DNA of 64,000 nucleotides from an uncultured Clostridia bacterium (GCA_946537885.1 CAMNGC010000002.1:1-64000); one strand, 5' to 3'; positions 27,134 to 36,279 are shown, counted from the stretch's first letter. Numbers and translations: made by a program. Notes: generated by a model not told the origin, from the letters alone.

Positions 27134-29371
27134 TCAGAACTCGATCCTTCTGCCCTTGCGGTTGCTGTCATCGTCATTGTTGTCGAAGTTGCGACGCTCA
27201 CGATTTCCGCTAAAACCGCCTCTTCTTTCTCTCTGAGGACGATTCTCACGACGCCTGGGCTCTTCTTCAACATAGCCCTCGGGCTTAGGAAGAGTATCAC
27301 GGATGGAAAGATTAATCCTGCCCTGGCTATCGATCTCGATGACTTTAACCTTTACCTTATCGCCTTCGTGAACAACATCCTCAACCTTATCGACACGATT
27401 CCAAGCCAGCTTGGAGATATGTACAAGGCCTTCCTTGCCGGGAATAAACTCTACAAACGCGCCGAAATCCATAAGGCGGGTTACTGTACCCTCAAACTCA
27501 GCGCCTACTTCCGGATCGGAAATGATGCCGTTTATGATCTTCTTCGCTTTATCAGCTGCCTCAAGGTCAGGTGTAGAGATAAAGAGTTTACCATCATCGT
27601 TGATATCGATATCGGCACCTGTATCGGCAATAATCTTATTAATAACCTTTCCGCCGGAACCGATAACTTCACGGATCTTATCAACAGGAACCTGCATGGA
27701 GATGATCCTGGGAGCCGTGGGCTTAAGCTCGGCTCTGGGAGCAGAGATCCTCGGAAGGATAATATCATTGATGATCTGAAGACGACCTTTGCGTGTCATC
27801 TCGAAAGCAGCCTTGATGATGTCAAGAGAAAGTCCCTCAACCTTGATATCAACCTGAATAGATGTGATACCTTCTGTTGTACCTGCTACCTTAAAGTCCA
27901 TATCGCCGAAGAAGTCCTCAATGCCCTGGATATCCATGAATACAAGGAAGTCCTCATCATTCTCTTCGTTAACAATAAGACCACTGGAAATGCCTGCAAC
28001 AGGTCTCTTAATCGGCACGCCGGCATCCATAAGAGACAATGTAGAAGCGCATACGGATCCCTGAGATGTAGAACCGTTACTCATCGTGATCTCGGAAACT
28101 GTTCTAATGGCATAAGGGAACTCTTCCTCAGAAGGCAATACAGGGATGAGAGATCTCTCAGCGAGAGCGCCATGACCTATCTCACGACGTCCCGGGCTTC
28201 TGGAAGACTTAGCCTCACCTACGGAATAACCGGGGAAGTTATAGTGGTGAATATATCTCTTCTTGTTCTCTGTATCAAGGCCCTCAAGATTCTGAGCTTC
28301 AGAAAGAGGAGCAAGCGTACAGATATTAACTACCTGTGTCTGACCTCTCTGGAAGAATGATGAACCGTGCACTCTCGGGATAACGTCAACATCGCAAGAA
28401 AGAGGCCTGATCTGATCCAGAGCACGACCGTCTACACGAACATGCTCACGGAAAAGATAATCCCTTACGACCTTCTTCTCGAGCTTATAGATAGCATCAG
28501 CAGTCCAAGATGAGAGACCTTCCTCCTTCTCCTCGAGCATTGCAGCAACTTCCTCCTGAAGAGCGGCGACATTAGCATCTCTTACGCTCTTATCATCAGA
28601 AAGAACAGCCTTACGCATCTTATCCCAGCCGAATTCCTTAACAGCAGCGAAAACGTCCTCGGGGACATCTGCAGATTCATATGTGAACTTAGGCTTACCG
28701 ATCTCGGCTACGATCGAGTTGATGAAAGCTACGATTTCCTTGATCACTTCATGTCCGTCAGCGATAGCCTGCAACATGATGTCATCAGGAACCTCATTAG
28801 CACCGGCTTCAACCATGCAGATCTTGCTTGCCGTACCGGCCAAAGTTACATACATCTGTGACTCTTTACGCTGAGCCTCTGTAGGATTGATAACGGTCTT
28901 GTTATCGATCAGACCAAGTACGACACCACCGACAGGTCCCTTCCACGGGATATCGGAGATTGCAATGGCAATGGATGTACCGATCATGGCCGTGATCTCA
29001 GGAGAACAATCCTGATCAACAGACATAACAAGGTTAGAAACAACTACATCGTTACGAAGATCCTTAGGGAACAAAGGACGGATAGGTCTGTCGATAACAC
29101 GTGATGTAAGGATAGCCTTCTCAGAAGGTCTTCCCTCTCTCTTGATGTAACCACCGGGGATCTTGCCTACGGCATACATCTTCTCTTCATAGTCAACGGA
29201 AAGCGGGAAGAAATCAATTCCTTCCTTAGGCTGTGCTGATGCTGTGGCAGTAGACAGGATTGTTGTGTCACCGTACTTTACAAGAGCAGAACCGTTGGCA
29301 AACTGCGCGAGCTTACCGGTCTCGACAACCAAAGGACGGCCGGCGATCTCGGTCTTGAAAATCTTTTCCAT
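27134..29371 (-). CDS. pnp: Polyribonucleotide nucleotidyltransferase (PNPase)
   Basis: A 745-residue 3'-5' phosphorolytic exoribonuclease. Two RNase PH domains (about 5-145 and 330-550) surround a helical domain. GREIGHGALAERSL is the conserved core, and the second domain ends in MDFKVAGT. A KH domain (PRIISMQVPVDKIREVIGSGG) and an S1 domain (GAEFEGTVTRLMDFGAFVEF) follow. The last 40 residues are rich in R, G and N and look like a disordered RNA-binding tail. ATG 29371 is chosen because AAAGGAG lies just upstream and the product aligns from MEKIFKTE. The leader can fold (29397-29466) and sequester that ribosome site. Confidence 0.97.
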   Translation of the reverse strand: MEKIFKTEIAGRPLVVETGKLAQFANGSALVKYGDTTILSTATASAQPKEGIDFFPLSVDYEEKMYAVGKIPGGYIKREGRPSEKAILTSRVIDRPIRPLFPKDLRNDVVVSNLVMSVDQDCSPEITAMIGTSIAIAISDIPWKGPVGGVVLGLIDNKTVINPTEAQRKESQMYVTLAGTASKICMVEAGANEVPDDIMLQAIADGHEVIKEIVAFINSIVAEIGKPKFTYESADVPEDVFAAVKEFGWDKMRKAVLSDDKSVRDANVAALQEEVAAMLEEKEEGLSSWTADAIYKLEKKVVRDYLFREHVRVDGRALDQIRPLSCDVDVIPRVHGSSFFQRGQTQVVNICTLAPLSEAQNLEGLDTENKKRYIHHYNFPGYSVGEAKSSRSPGRREIGHGALAERSLIPVLPSEEEFPYAIRTVSEITMSNGSTSQGSVCASTLSLMDAGVPIKRPVAGISSGLIVNEENDEDFLVFMDIQGIEDFFGDMDFKVAGTTEGITSIQVDIKVEGLSLDIIKAAFEMTRKGRLQIINDIILPRISAPRAELKPTAPRIISMQVPVDKIREVIGSGGKVINKIIADTGADIDINDDGKLFISTPDLEAADKAKKIINGIISDPEVGAEFEGTVTRLMDFGAFVEFIPGKEGLVHISKLAWNRVDKVEDVVHEGDKVKVKVIEIDSQGRINLSIRDTLPKPEGYVEEEPRRRENRPQRERRGGFSGNRERRNFDNNDDDSNRKGRRIEF

Positions 29372-29377
29372 AATTTT

Positions 29378-29466
29378 CTCCTTTATAAAATTCTTCAAGG
29401 AGGTAGTTCGTAGATTCACCGTCCGACTTCCATATTCGGGCGATCAATCTACACACTACTCTCCTT
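29378..29466 (-). promoter_or_regulatory. pnp leader: long hairpin plus alternative ribosome-site hairpin
   Basis: In the mRNA, 29466 to 29397 folds into one long stem: AAGGAG/CTCCTT (6 bp, bulged base at 29460), GTAGT/ACTAC (5), a 2x2 loop, GTAGATT/AATCTAC (7), a 3x3 loop and CGCCCGA/TCGGACG (7 bp, one G-U). That is about 25 bp. The 3' arm ends in CTCCTT, which can instead pair with AAGGAG of the pnp ribosome site (29378-29383). This resembles the RNase III-cleaved pnp leader of enterobacteria by logic, not by sequence. Confidence 0.7.
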
Positions 29467-29492
29467 ATATAATTAGGCACAAAGCCTCATTT

Positions 29493-29520
29493 ATTATAAT
29501 ACAAGCGGTTAAGATAACAA
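29493..29520 (-). promoter_or_regulatory. pnp promoter
   Basis: Minus-strand -35 TTGTTA (29515-29520), 16-base spacer, -10 TATAAT (29493-29498). Transcription would begin near 29486, about 20 bases before the leader hairpin, so pnp is not dependent on nadE transcription. Confidence 0.7.
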
Positions 29521-29540
29521 ATACTTTTTCGAAAAGAATA

Positions 29541-31457
29541 TTAAGTCTCTTCAGGATTATCAAGCTCCTCCATCCATAAGCTGAAATCAGCATCAGTAGG
29601 CATCCTCCAATCGCCTCTCGGAGACAGCGTAACCGTACCGACTTTGGGTCCGTCAGGCAGGCATGAACGCTTAAACTGCTGAGTAAAGAAACGTCTGATG
29701 AAGATCCTCTCCCATTTAAGGATCGTATCAGGGTCATATACACCGTCAAAAGCAAGGACAGCCATACGATAGATCTTGGCAGGACCGAATCCGAATCGAA
29801 CAAGATAATACAGGAAGAAATCATGCAATTCATATGGACCGACTACCTCTTCTGTCTTCTGAGCGATCGTACCGTCAGCTGACGGCGGAAGAAGTTCAGG
29901 AGAGACAGGCGTAGCAATGATATCATTAAGCACATCCGACAGATGTCTGTTACTGTCGAATGTCCTTGACGCTTCATATGAAACAAGGTAACGTACAAGC
30001 GTCTTAGGAATAGAGGAGTTAACGCCATACATGGACATATGGTCACCATTATATGTAGCCCAGCCCAGAGCTAATTCGCTAAGATCACCGGTTCCTACAA
30101 CGATACCGCCTTCCTTATTGGCAATATCCATAATAACCTGTGTTCTTTCTCTTGCTTGAGAATTCTCATATGTAACATCATGCACGCTGTCGTCTTGGCC
30201 GATATCACCGAAATGAACATTAACCGCTTCCCTGATATTAATCTCACGCAGACCGGCACCGTATGCTCTCGCCAGTTCTATCGAATTATTACGGGTCCTG
30301 CTGGTAGTACCGAAACAAGGCATAGTAACACATATTATCCCCCTTCGATCTAATCCAAGTTGATCGAAAGCGTGGACTGTCACGATAAGCGCAAGTGTGG
30401 AATCAAGTCCGCCGGACAGACCGATTACCGCAGTCTTACAATTGATATGTTTAAGTCTTGTAGCAAGACCTGCAGCCTGCATCGTAAGTATCATTTCACA
30501 TCTTCCGGCCAAGTCTTCTTTGGAAGAAGGAACAAAGGGCCTCATAGCAAACTTACGTCTGAGCTTAAGTTCATCCGGAACCCTGAGATCAAAGACGACT
30601 TTGTTCACTTCCGTATCTCCTGTCCGGAAGGTGTTCATCCTGCTTCTCTCATGAGCGATCCTCTGAAGATCGATATCACCATAAATGATCCCATCGCCGC
30701 TGAAAGGCTTGTTCTCGCTTAAAACAGCTCCATTCTCGGCTATGATATCGTGACCGCCGAAGACCATATCCTGTGTAGATTCACCGAATCCGCAGTCGCA
30801 GTAGATATATGCACTTAAAGTTCTTGCGCTGTGCATATTTACAAGATCTCTTCTGAATCGCTGTTTGCCTATCACCTCGTCTGATGCGGAGAGATTACAG
30901 ATAATAGCAGCGCCGGCCTGAGCATACTTAACCGAAGGCGGTGCCGGAACCCACAGATCTTCACAGAGCTCCACAGCAAAAGAGAAGTCCTGCTCACTGC
31001 TATTCTCGAAAATGATCTCACCAAAAGGAGTACCGTCCGATGTTCTGGAAAAGCCCTTAAAAGGCACAAAATGCCTTAATTCATAGAATTCCGAATAATT
31101 AGGCATATTCTGCTTAGGAACCAGACCAAGGATATTACCGTGTAGTATTACAGCCGCCACATTATAGAGTTCGGCTTCAAATCTGAAAGGGAGACCTACT
31201 ACAATTACCATATCAAGTTCTTCTGTAGCAAAGGCTATCTTCAAAAGACCTTCTTTGGCTTTATCGATCAAAGATTTCTGAAGGAAAAGATCACCGCATG
31301 TATAACCGGTTATGGAGAGCTCGGGAAAAGTCAAGAGTGAGCACTGATTCTTGGCTGCTTCAAAAGCCGTATCGATGATTTTGTCGCAATTATAATCAAC
31401 AGCTCCTACTCTCATTTCCGGTGTTGCTGCGCCTACTCTTATAAACCCGTCTCTCAT
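29541..31457 (-). CDS. nadE: Glutamine-dependent NAD+ synthetase
   Basis: A 638-residue two-domain enzyme making NAD+ from deamido-NAD+, glutamine and ATP. The N-terminal nitrilase-type glutaminase (residues 1-270) has the E-K-C triad in FPELSITGYTCG, VPKQNMPNY and ELCEDLWVPAPP. The C-terminal synthetase has the pyrophosphate loop IGLSGGLDSTLAL. Length matches the Mycobacterium-type fused enzyme. It sits between rpsO and pnp, genes that are often adjacent in other bacteria. The ribosome site is GGGGGAT; the start is ATG 31457. Confidence 0.95.
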   Translation of the reverse strand: MRDGFIRVGAATPEMRVGAVDYNCDKIIDTAFEAAKNQCSLLTFPELSITGYTCGDLFLQKSLIDKAKEGLLKIAFATEELDMVIVVGLPFRFEAELYNVAAVILHGNILGLVPKQNMPNYSEFYELRHFVPFKGFSRTSDGTPFGEIIFENSSEQDFSFAVELCEDLWVPAPPSVKYAQAGAAIICNLSASDEVIGKQRFRRDLVNMHSARTLSAYIYCDCGFGESTQDMVFGGHDIIAENGAVLSENKPFSGDGIIYGDIDLQRIAHERSRMNTFRTGDTEVNKVVFDLRVPDELKLRRKFAMRPFVPSSKEDLAGRCEMILTMQAAGLATRLKHINCKTAVIGLSGGLDSTLALIVTVHAFDQLGLDRRGIICVTMPCFGTTSRTRNNSIELARAYGAGLREINIREAVNVHFGDIGQDDSVHDVTYENSQARERTQVIMDIANKEGGIVVGTGDLSELALGWATYNGDHMSMYGVNSSIPKTLVRYLVSYEASRTFDSNRHLSDVLNDIIATPVSPELLPPSADGTIAQKTEEVVGPYELHDFFLYYLVRFGFGPAKIYRMAVLAFDGVYDPDTILKWERIFIRRFFTQQFKRSCLPDGPKVGTVTLSPRGDWRMPTDADFSLWMEELDNPEET

Positions 31458-31510
31458 GAATCGATCCCCCGATCAAAGATATACTCCTGATATTATAGAC
31501 CATTTTTGCA

Positions 31511-31540
31511 TAAAAAAGAGGCTTCATATTGAAGCCCCTC
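31511..31540 (-). terminator. Terminator of rpsO
   Basis: Minus-strand stem with GGGGCTTCA / TGAAGCCTC around ATA, followed by six T. Confidence 0.82.
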
Positions 31541-31558
31541 CGGAATTCATCGTAAAGA

Positions 31559-31822
31559 TTACTTTCTGATTCCGAGTCTTGCAATGATGCTTCTATATCT
31601 CTCGATATCGATCTGTGCAAGATAGTCAAGAAGTCCACGTCTCTTACCAACCATCATGAGAAGTCCTCTTCTGCTGTGGTGGTCGCCCTTGTTTGTCTTC
31701 AAGTGCTCTGTGAGGTGATTGATCCTTGCTGTAAGAATAGCGATCTGTACCTCGGGAGATCCTGTGTCGCCCTCGTGTGTAGCGTACTCCTTGATGATCT
31801 CGGCCTTGTTGATAGCGCTCAT
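31559..31822 (-). CDS. rpsO: Ribosomal protein S15
   Basis: An 87-residue primary 16S rRNA-binding protein of the 30S platform. [19 protein letters not shown] and [21 protein letters not shown] are the invariant S15 segments. The ribosome site AAGGAGGACAAG is strong. The upstream leader carries a stable hairpin (31853-31892) likely bound by S15 for autoregulation, as known in other bacteria. It is transcribed alone between its promoter and a terminator. Confidence 0.98.
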   Translation of the reverse strand: MSAINKAEIIKEYATHEGDTGSPEVQIAILTARINHLTEHLKTNKGDHHSRRGLLMMVGKRRGLLDYLAQIDIERYRSIIARLGIRK

Positions 31823-31852
31823 TCACTTGTCCTCCTTCTTTAGTATCCACCT

Positions 31853-31892
31853 TTGACGAGGTTACGGCCGGACATGCCGGTAACTGCGTCAA
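31853..31892 (-). promoter_or_regulatory. rpsO: rpsO leader hairpin (candidate S15 autoregulatory site)
   Basis: In the mRNA TTGACG pairs with CGTCAA, GTTAC with GTAAC and GGC with GCC around a short loop, with small internal loops. It lies directly before the ribosome site. S15 leaders differ between lineages, so the assignment rests on position and stability. Confidence 0.55.
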
Positions 31893-31905
31893 GGCAAGCT
31901 TTTGA

Positions 31906-31934
31906 ATAATATCACAAGCAGTAATTCTTGTAAA
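31906..31934 (-). promoter_or_regulatory. rpsO: rpsO promoter
   Basis: Minus-strand -35 TTTACA (31929-31934), 17-base spacer, -10 TATTAT (31906-31911). It gives a leader of about 75 bases. Confidence 0.72.
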
Positions 31935-31945
31935 GCATAGTCTTT

Positions 31946-31977
31946 TCGAAAAAAGGCGGAGCCAAAAGCCCCGCCTT
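31946..31977 (-). terminator. Terminator of the galactanase gene
   Basis: Minus-strand stem AAGGCGGGGC / GGCTCCGCCTT with TTTT loop, then TTTTCG. Its tail forms part of CTTTTCGAAAA (31942-31952). Confidence 0.9.
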
Positions 31978-31981
31978 CTTA

Positions 31982-34900
31982 TTAACTTCTAATGCCGCAG
32001 CTTTCACAGATAAGTCCGAACTCGACTGAGTCAGCAAATCCGAGAAGTATATCTCCTCTTGAGACTCCGGAGGAAAGCTTCGCGAGCCAGTAAGCTCTTC
32101 CTTCAGGATCTGCGCTTCTTCCAAGGAAGGTTCTGTACATTACATTAACATATTCTTCATCAGAAACATTCTTGGATACGAACTCATTACTGAAAACAAA
32201 TCCCATAACGCATCTTCTTCCTGTAAGATTGCCATTCATAAGACCTCTTACCCAGTAATTGAGTCCGTCTATATCGGCAGGTCTGTCAAGACAAGTATCA
32301 TAAAGTCTTCTGACAAAGGCAGTGATCTCATCAAGACCATTGGAATTACCGCTTGCGATTCCGGCTTTACTGCAGATCTCGAACCACTCGTCAGAATCGA
32401 TGAATGCGCTCAGGATCTCGGCTCTTGTCTTTCCTGCATCCAATGCCTTGAGCCAATATGCCATACCCTCAGCATCGGCTTGTCTGCCCATGAGAGCATT
32501 ATAGAGAAGACCAACATATTCTTCGTTGGTAAGTTCAAGACTCTTAAACTCATCCGAATTTACAAAACCGCCTACAAGTTCACGACCGTTAAGCTCTCCT
32601 GCAAGAAGCTTTTCGCACCAATAATTTAATCCGTAATCATCGGCTTCGCGTCCGAGGACAGTTTCATATAGGCGGCCGACAAGTGCTTCTACCGCGCTTA
32701 CTTCAACATTCTCTTCTTCATCTGAGTTGATGATCACAGGTGTTGGTGTAGCTGTGGCTGTTACTTTGATGACAGCTGCCGTAGGTGTTGCTGTCGCTAC
32801 TTTTACAGGTGTAGGAGTTGCCGTCGATTCCGGTTTAGCGCTAGGAGTAGCAGATATCTCCTGAGAGGGCGTCGGATTCTCGGTAGGAACAGGCGTATCT
32901 GTCGGTTCGGGTGTATAAGCAGCTGTCTGACAAAGATACAGACTGTCAAATGTACCCCATCCGCCGTCAGCTATATTTACCTTTACGGCAATCTTCACGC
33001 TTGTTGCACTCTCAAGTGTGAATTCAACTGAAGGTGTTACCCAGTTTTTCCAATCATTAAGAGCCTCTGCGTCTCCTTCGTAAATGATATTACCGTCTGC
33101 ATCAAGGACCAGCATGCTGACAGAGTCGCCTATGGCACCCTGAGCATAGCAGCTCCATAGGTAGTCGCCGGCTTCCAGATCGATTGTCTCATTATAGTAA
33201 AGATAGCCTTCTCCTGCAGTTGCACTATACCAATGAGCGCAATGTGTACCGTCATGCATATTGAGGGGCTGCGGGTCGCTATAAAGAAGTGATGACATAC
33301 CTGTTCCTTCAACTGTGAAAACGTTGACCTCTATTCCTGCCACATCATCACTCAGGATGTTAGGATACTTAACAGTAAGTGTAAATGTCGTCGTAGCTGT
33401 TGTCTCGCCGGAATCGACTTCTACACTGAGAGCGACCGTACCTTCAACCTTATAAACACCGACCTTACTAACATCAATTGCAGCTATTTGATCTGCATTC
33501 CAAGTAACGGATTCATCAACTGTAGATTTTGTATATTTAACTTCTACGGTGTCAGGCAAAGTATATGTACCGTCAACATCGATAGTCTCACTATACTCGG
33601 CAACCGACTCAAGATTATTGATATCGCTAACTGCACCGCTTCTTACATAGGACCAGACCATAAGGGATGCAAGAGGGTGACCGGAAGCATCAAACATTGC
33701 TTCGTTATCAACTGCTGACCCGCCAAACCACTCTGCTGCGTCAGAATCATAGTTTCCGGAATAAGATGATGCCCAGCCTGAACCATATGTTTCCCACAAG
33801 ATCTTGTTGCTTGCGATCTGATCTGAAAGCTCCTGTCCGCTAAGTCCTGTAATATCACCTACTGTTATCCATGCAGGTTCCCAGTAGAATACTCCGATAC
33901 CGCCGGCAGCAGAGACCGTAGCAATAAGATTACGCACTGATGTAGCCTGTCCCTGAACTGAGAATGGTTCTGTACAATTAGCAAAAGCGTCTACACTATC
34001 ATGAGTCGTATTGCCATGTCCGTCAGAATCAGCCAGTGTATATGCATAGGATGTCTCGGCAACCATAACATCCACTCCGTAAGTTGTTCTGACTTTGTTG
34101 ATCTCACTTGAAAGGTTAGTCAAAGAACCATGCCAGTAAGGATAGTAGCTTGTGGCTATGATATCGTAATCCACAGCGTAATCACTAAGGTTTTTGGCCC
34201 ACTTGGTTAAGTTGCCGCTCTCCGGGTTCGTAATATGAATTACAGTCTTTACATCTTTTTCGATAAGTGTGCTGTATGCATTTACAGCATTTATTCCGCT
34301 CTCGAAAAGGCTGCACATATCAGATACCGACTTGACTCCGGCAAATGCCCCTGTGGTCTCGTTACCTATCTGAACCATGGCTACAGTATCGCCGTCAGGA
34401 TCGATAGTATTAAGAGATGCATAAACATAATCATAAATCGCAGTCTGCCTCTCGCTTAAGGACATGTCTTGCCATGCTACAGGTGATGTCTGTTTACCGG
34501 GATCAGCCCAGAAGTCAGAACAATGGAAATCAACCAACATGCTTATTCCTGCAGCTGAGCAGGCATCTGCTATGATCTTAGCCTTCGAGACATCATTATT
34601 ACCACCGCCGTAACCGTTGCCTAAAGCATCATAAGGATTATTCCATACACGCACTCTTATACAATTCACGCCGCAAGATGCCAGGAAGCTTACGAAATCA
34701 TTTACATTATCGATCTCATTACCGGCGTAATCATAGTATTTAACTCCGCTGTCAAATTCGGAGATAACAGAGGAAATGTCAACACCCAGATAGAAATCAT
34801 CCGCAAGTCCGGAAACCGGATCGACATTGATATCGGCTTCAACAGGTGAAACAACAGGTGCTTCTGTAGGTTCAACCGTCTCAGTTACTTCAAACTCCAT

Positions 34901-36112
34901 GAATGAATTACCGATAATGCTGTTCCATTCATTATCCTGAAGATTAAAGCCGATAGAATAGATTCCTGCCGAATCTACAACAAAGGAAGCAGTTAAAGAT
35001 CTTCCTGAATTACCGTCATTATTAAACTCATAGCCGGTATTTGCTGATTCATTATTCCAGTTATCCGCCCACCAGTAAATATAAAGACCGGCTGCTTCAA
35101 GATCCGTAATGTCTTCCGTGCCATTATTGACAACAGCTGTAAGTGTTACTGTATCACCGATAGCAGGTTCGGCTTTATCTGCTGTAACGGTCATGCTATA
35201 TCCATTTCCTTCGACCGTTACGGACTTAGCATCAACAGGTGCTTCTGTAGGTTCAACCGTCTCTGTTACTTCAAACTCCATGAATGAATTACCGATAATG
35301 CTGTTCCATTCATTATCCTGAAGATTAAAGCCGATAGAATAGATTCCTGCCGAATCTACAACAAAGGAAGCAGTTAAAGATCTTCCTGAATTACCGTCAT
35401 TATTAAACTCATAGCCGGTATTTGCTGATTCATTATTCCAGTTATCCGCCCACCAGTAAATATAAAGACCGGCTGCTTCAAGATCCGTAATGTCTTCCGT
35501 GCCGTTATTAACAACAGCTGTAAGTGTTACTGTATCACCGATAGCAGGATCAGCTTTATCTGCTGTAACGGTCATTACATAACCATTTCCTTCGACCGTA
35601 ACGGACTTAGCATCAACAGGCGCTTCTGTAGGCTCAACCGCCTCAGTTACTTCAAACTCCATGAATGAATTACCGATAATGCTGTTCCATTCACTATCCT
35701 GAAGATTAAAGCCGATAGAATAGGTCCCTGCCGAATCCACAACAAAGGAAGCTGTTAAAGATCTTCCTGAATTACCGTCATTATTAAACTCATAGCCGGT
35801 ATTTGCTGATTCATTATTCCAGCTATCAGCCCACCAGTAAATATAAAGACCTGCTGCTTCAAGATCTGTAATGTCTTCCGTGCCGTTATTAACAACAGCT
35901 GTAAGTGTTACTGTATCGCCGATAGCAGGTTCGGCTTTATCTGCTGTAACGGTCATGCTATATCCGTTTCCGGATAGTTCTACTACTTTGCTGTCACCGT
36001 CGGCACTTACCCCACGCTTACCAGACGGAAAGACAAACATCCCGGCTATTAATGCTGTCGCAGTTATTGCCGAGATCAATTTTCCTAATCGCTTTTTTCT
36101 GATCATAAACAT
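31982..36112 (-). CDS. Secreted GH53 endo-beta-1,4-galactanase with DUF4214 tail
   Basis: A 1376-residue multidomain exported enzyme that cuts beta-1,4-galactan of pectin side chains. Order: signal peptide (1-37), three near-identical 127-residue beta modules (about 43-420), GH53 catalytic domain (about 437-830), a bacterial Ig-like Big_4 module (about 838-917), a CBM61-like galactan-binding region (about 925-1065), a Pro/Thr linker (1068-1128) and four copies of a DUF4214-type motif (1138-1376, LY...GRxAD...GxxYW). The acid/base is E585 in QIGNET and the nucleophile E686 in MVAETSY. Two LacI-type operators flank the promoter. It sits alone among housekeeping genes, suggesting an accessory insertion. 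The repeat modules may bind carbohydrate; DUF4214 function is unknown. Confidence 0.92.
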   Translation of the reverse strand: MFMIRKKRLGKLISAITATALIAGMFVFPSGKRGVSADGDSKVVELSGNGYSMTVTADKAEPAIGDTVTLTAVVNNGTEDITDLEAAGLYIYWWADSWNNESANTGYEFNNDGNSGRSLTASFVVDSAGTYSIGFNLQDSEWNSIIGNSFMEFEVTEAVEPTEAPVDAKSVTVEGNGYVMTVTADKADPAIGDTVTLTAVVNNGTEDITDLEAAGLYIYWWADNWNNESANTGYEFNNDGNSGRSLTASFVVDSAGIYSIGFNLQDNEWNSIIGNSFMEFEVTETVEPTEAPVDAKSVTVEGNGYSMTVTADKAEPAIGDTVTLTAVVNNGTEDITDLEAAGLYIYWWADNWNNESANTGYEFNNDGNSGRSLTASFVVDSAGIYSIGFNLQDNEWNSIIGNSFMEFEVTETVEPTEAPVVSPVEADINVDPVSGLADDFYLGVDISSVISEFDSGVKYYDYAGNEIDNVNDFVSFLASCGVNCIRVRVWNNPYDALGNGYGGGNNDVSKAKIIADACSAAGISMLVDFHCSDFWADPGKQTSPVAWQDMSLSERQTAIYDYVYASLNTIDPDGDTVAMVQIGNETTGAFAGVKSVSDMCSLFESGINAVNAYSTLIEKDVKTVIHITNPESGNLTKWAKNLSDYAVDYDIIATSYYPYWHGSLTNLSSEINKVRTTYGVDVMVAETSYAYTLADSDGHGNTTHDSVDAFANCTEPFSVQGQATSVRNLIATVSAAGGIGVFYWEPAWITVGDITGLSGQELSDQIASNKILWETYGSGWASSYSGNYDSDAAEWFGGSAVDNEAMFDASGHPLASLMVWSYVRSGAVSDINNLESVAEYSETIDVDGTYTLPDTVEVKYTKSTVDESVTWNADQIAAIDVSKVGVYKVEGTVALSVEVDSGETTATTTFTLTVKYPNILSDDVAGIEVNVFTVEGTGMSSLLYSDPQPLNMHDGTHCAHWYSATAGEGYLYYNETIDLEAGDYLWSCYAQGAIGDSVSMLVLDADGNIIYEGDAEALNDWKNWVTPSVEFTLESATSVKIAVKVNIADGGWGTFDSLYLCQTAAYTPEPTDTPVPTENPTPSQEISATPSAKPESTATPTPVKVATATPTAAVIKVTATATPTPVIINSDEEENVEVSAVEALVGRLYETVLGREADDYGLNYWCEKLLAGELNGRELVGGFVNSDEFKSLELTNEEYVGLLYNALMGRQADAEGMAYWLKALDAGKTRAEILSAFIDSDEWFEICSKAGIASGNSNGLDEITAFVRRLYDTCLDRPADIDGLNYWVRGLMNGNLTGRRCVMGFVFSNEFVSKNVSDEEYVNVMYRTFLGRSADPEGRAYWLAKLSSGVSRGDILLGFADSVEFGLICESCGIRS
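34853..35986 (-). repeat. Three tandem 381-bp repeats inside the galactanase gene
   Basis: GNGY recurs at residues 48, 175 and 302, a period of 127 codons. Units differ at few codons (for example SWNN against NWNN, TADKAEPA against TADKADPA), and the DNA is nearly identical over most of each unit. The region is a candidate for copy-number change by recombination. Confidence 0.92.
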
Positions 36113-36145
36113 ACCTCATATGATAATTTTTATGCATACGCCCTC

Positions 36146-36226
36146 GCGCAAGCGGTTGTTCATTCAAAAATTATCATTCTTTATATTGTAAAAACAATCG
36201 ATTAATTTACGAACAACCGTTTGCGC
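36146..36226 (-). promoter_or_regulatory. Galactanase promoter flanked by two LacI-family operators
   Basis: GAACAACCGTTTGCGC (36211-36226) and, in opposite orientation, GCGCAAGCGGTTGTTC (36146-36161) are 14 of 16 or better matches to each other. Their centres are 65 bp apart. Between them lies a minus-strand promoter, -35 TTGTTT (36192-36197) and -10 GATAAT (36170-36175). The CG-centred dyad with AA and TT flanks is typical of LacI-family sites. The repressor is not in the window. Confidence 0.7.
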
Positions 36227-36279
36227 AACTGTTTAAATTGCACAAATAAATAAGGCCGATCAATATCAGGATCTAAAAA

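Noticed and set aside
27368..28360. 330-codon plus-strand ORF inside pnp
   Set aside because: It is antisense to PNPase, whose domains are intact; the composition is that of an antisense frame and no family is recognisable.
34853..35986. Repetitive stretch that could be mistaken for a CRISPR or tandem-repeat element
   Set aside because: It is 381-bp units in frame inside the galactanase, encoding protein modules; there are no short direct repeats with unique spacers.
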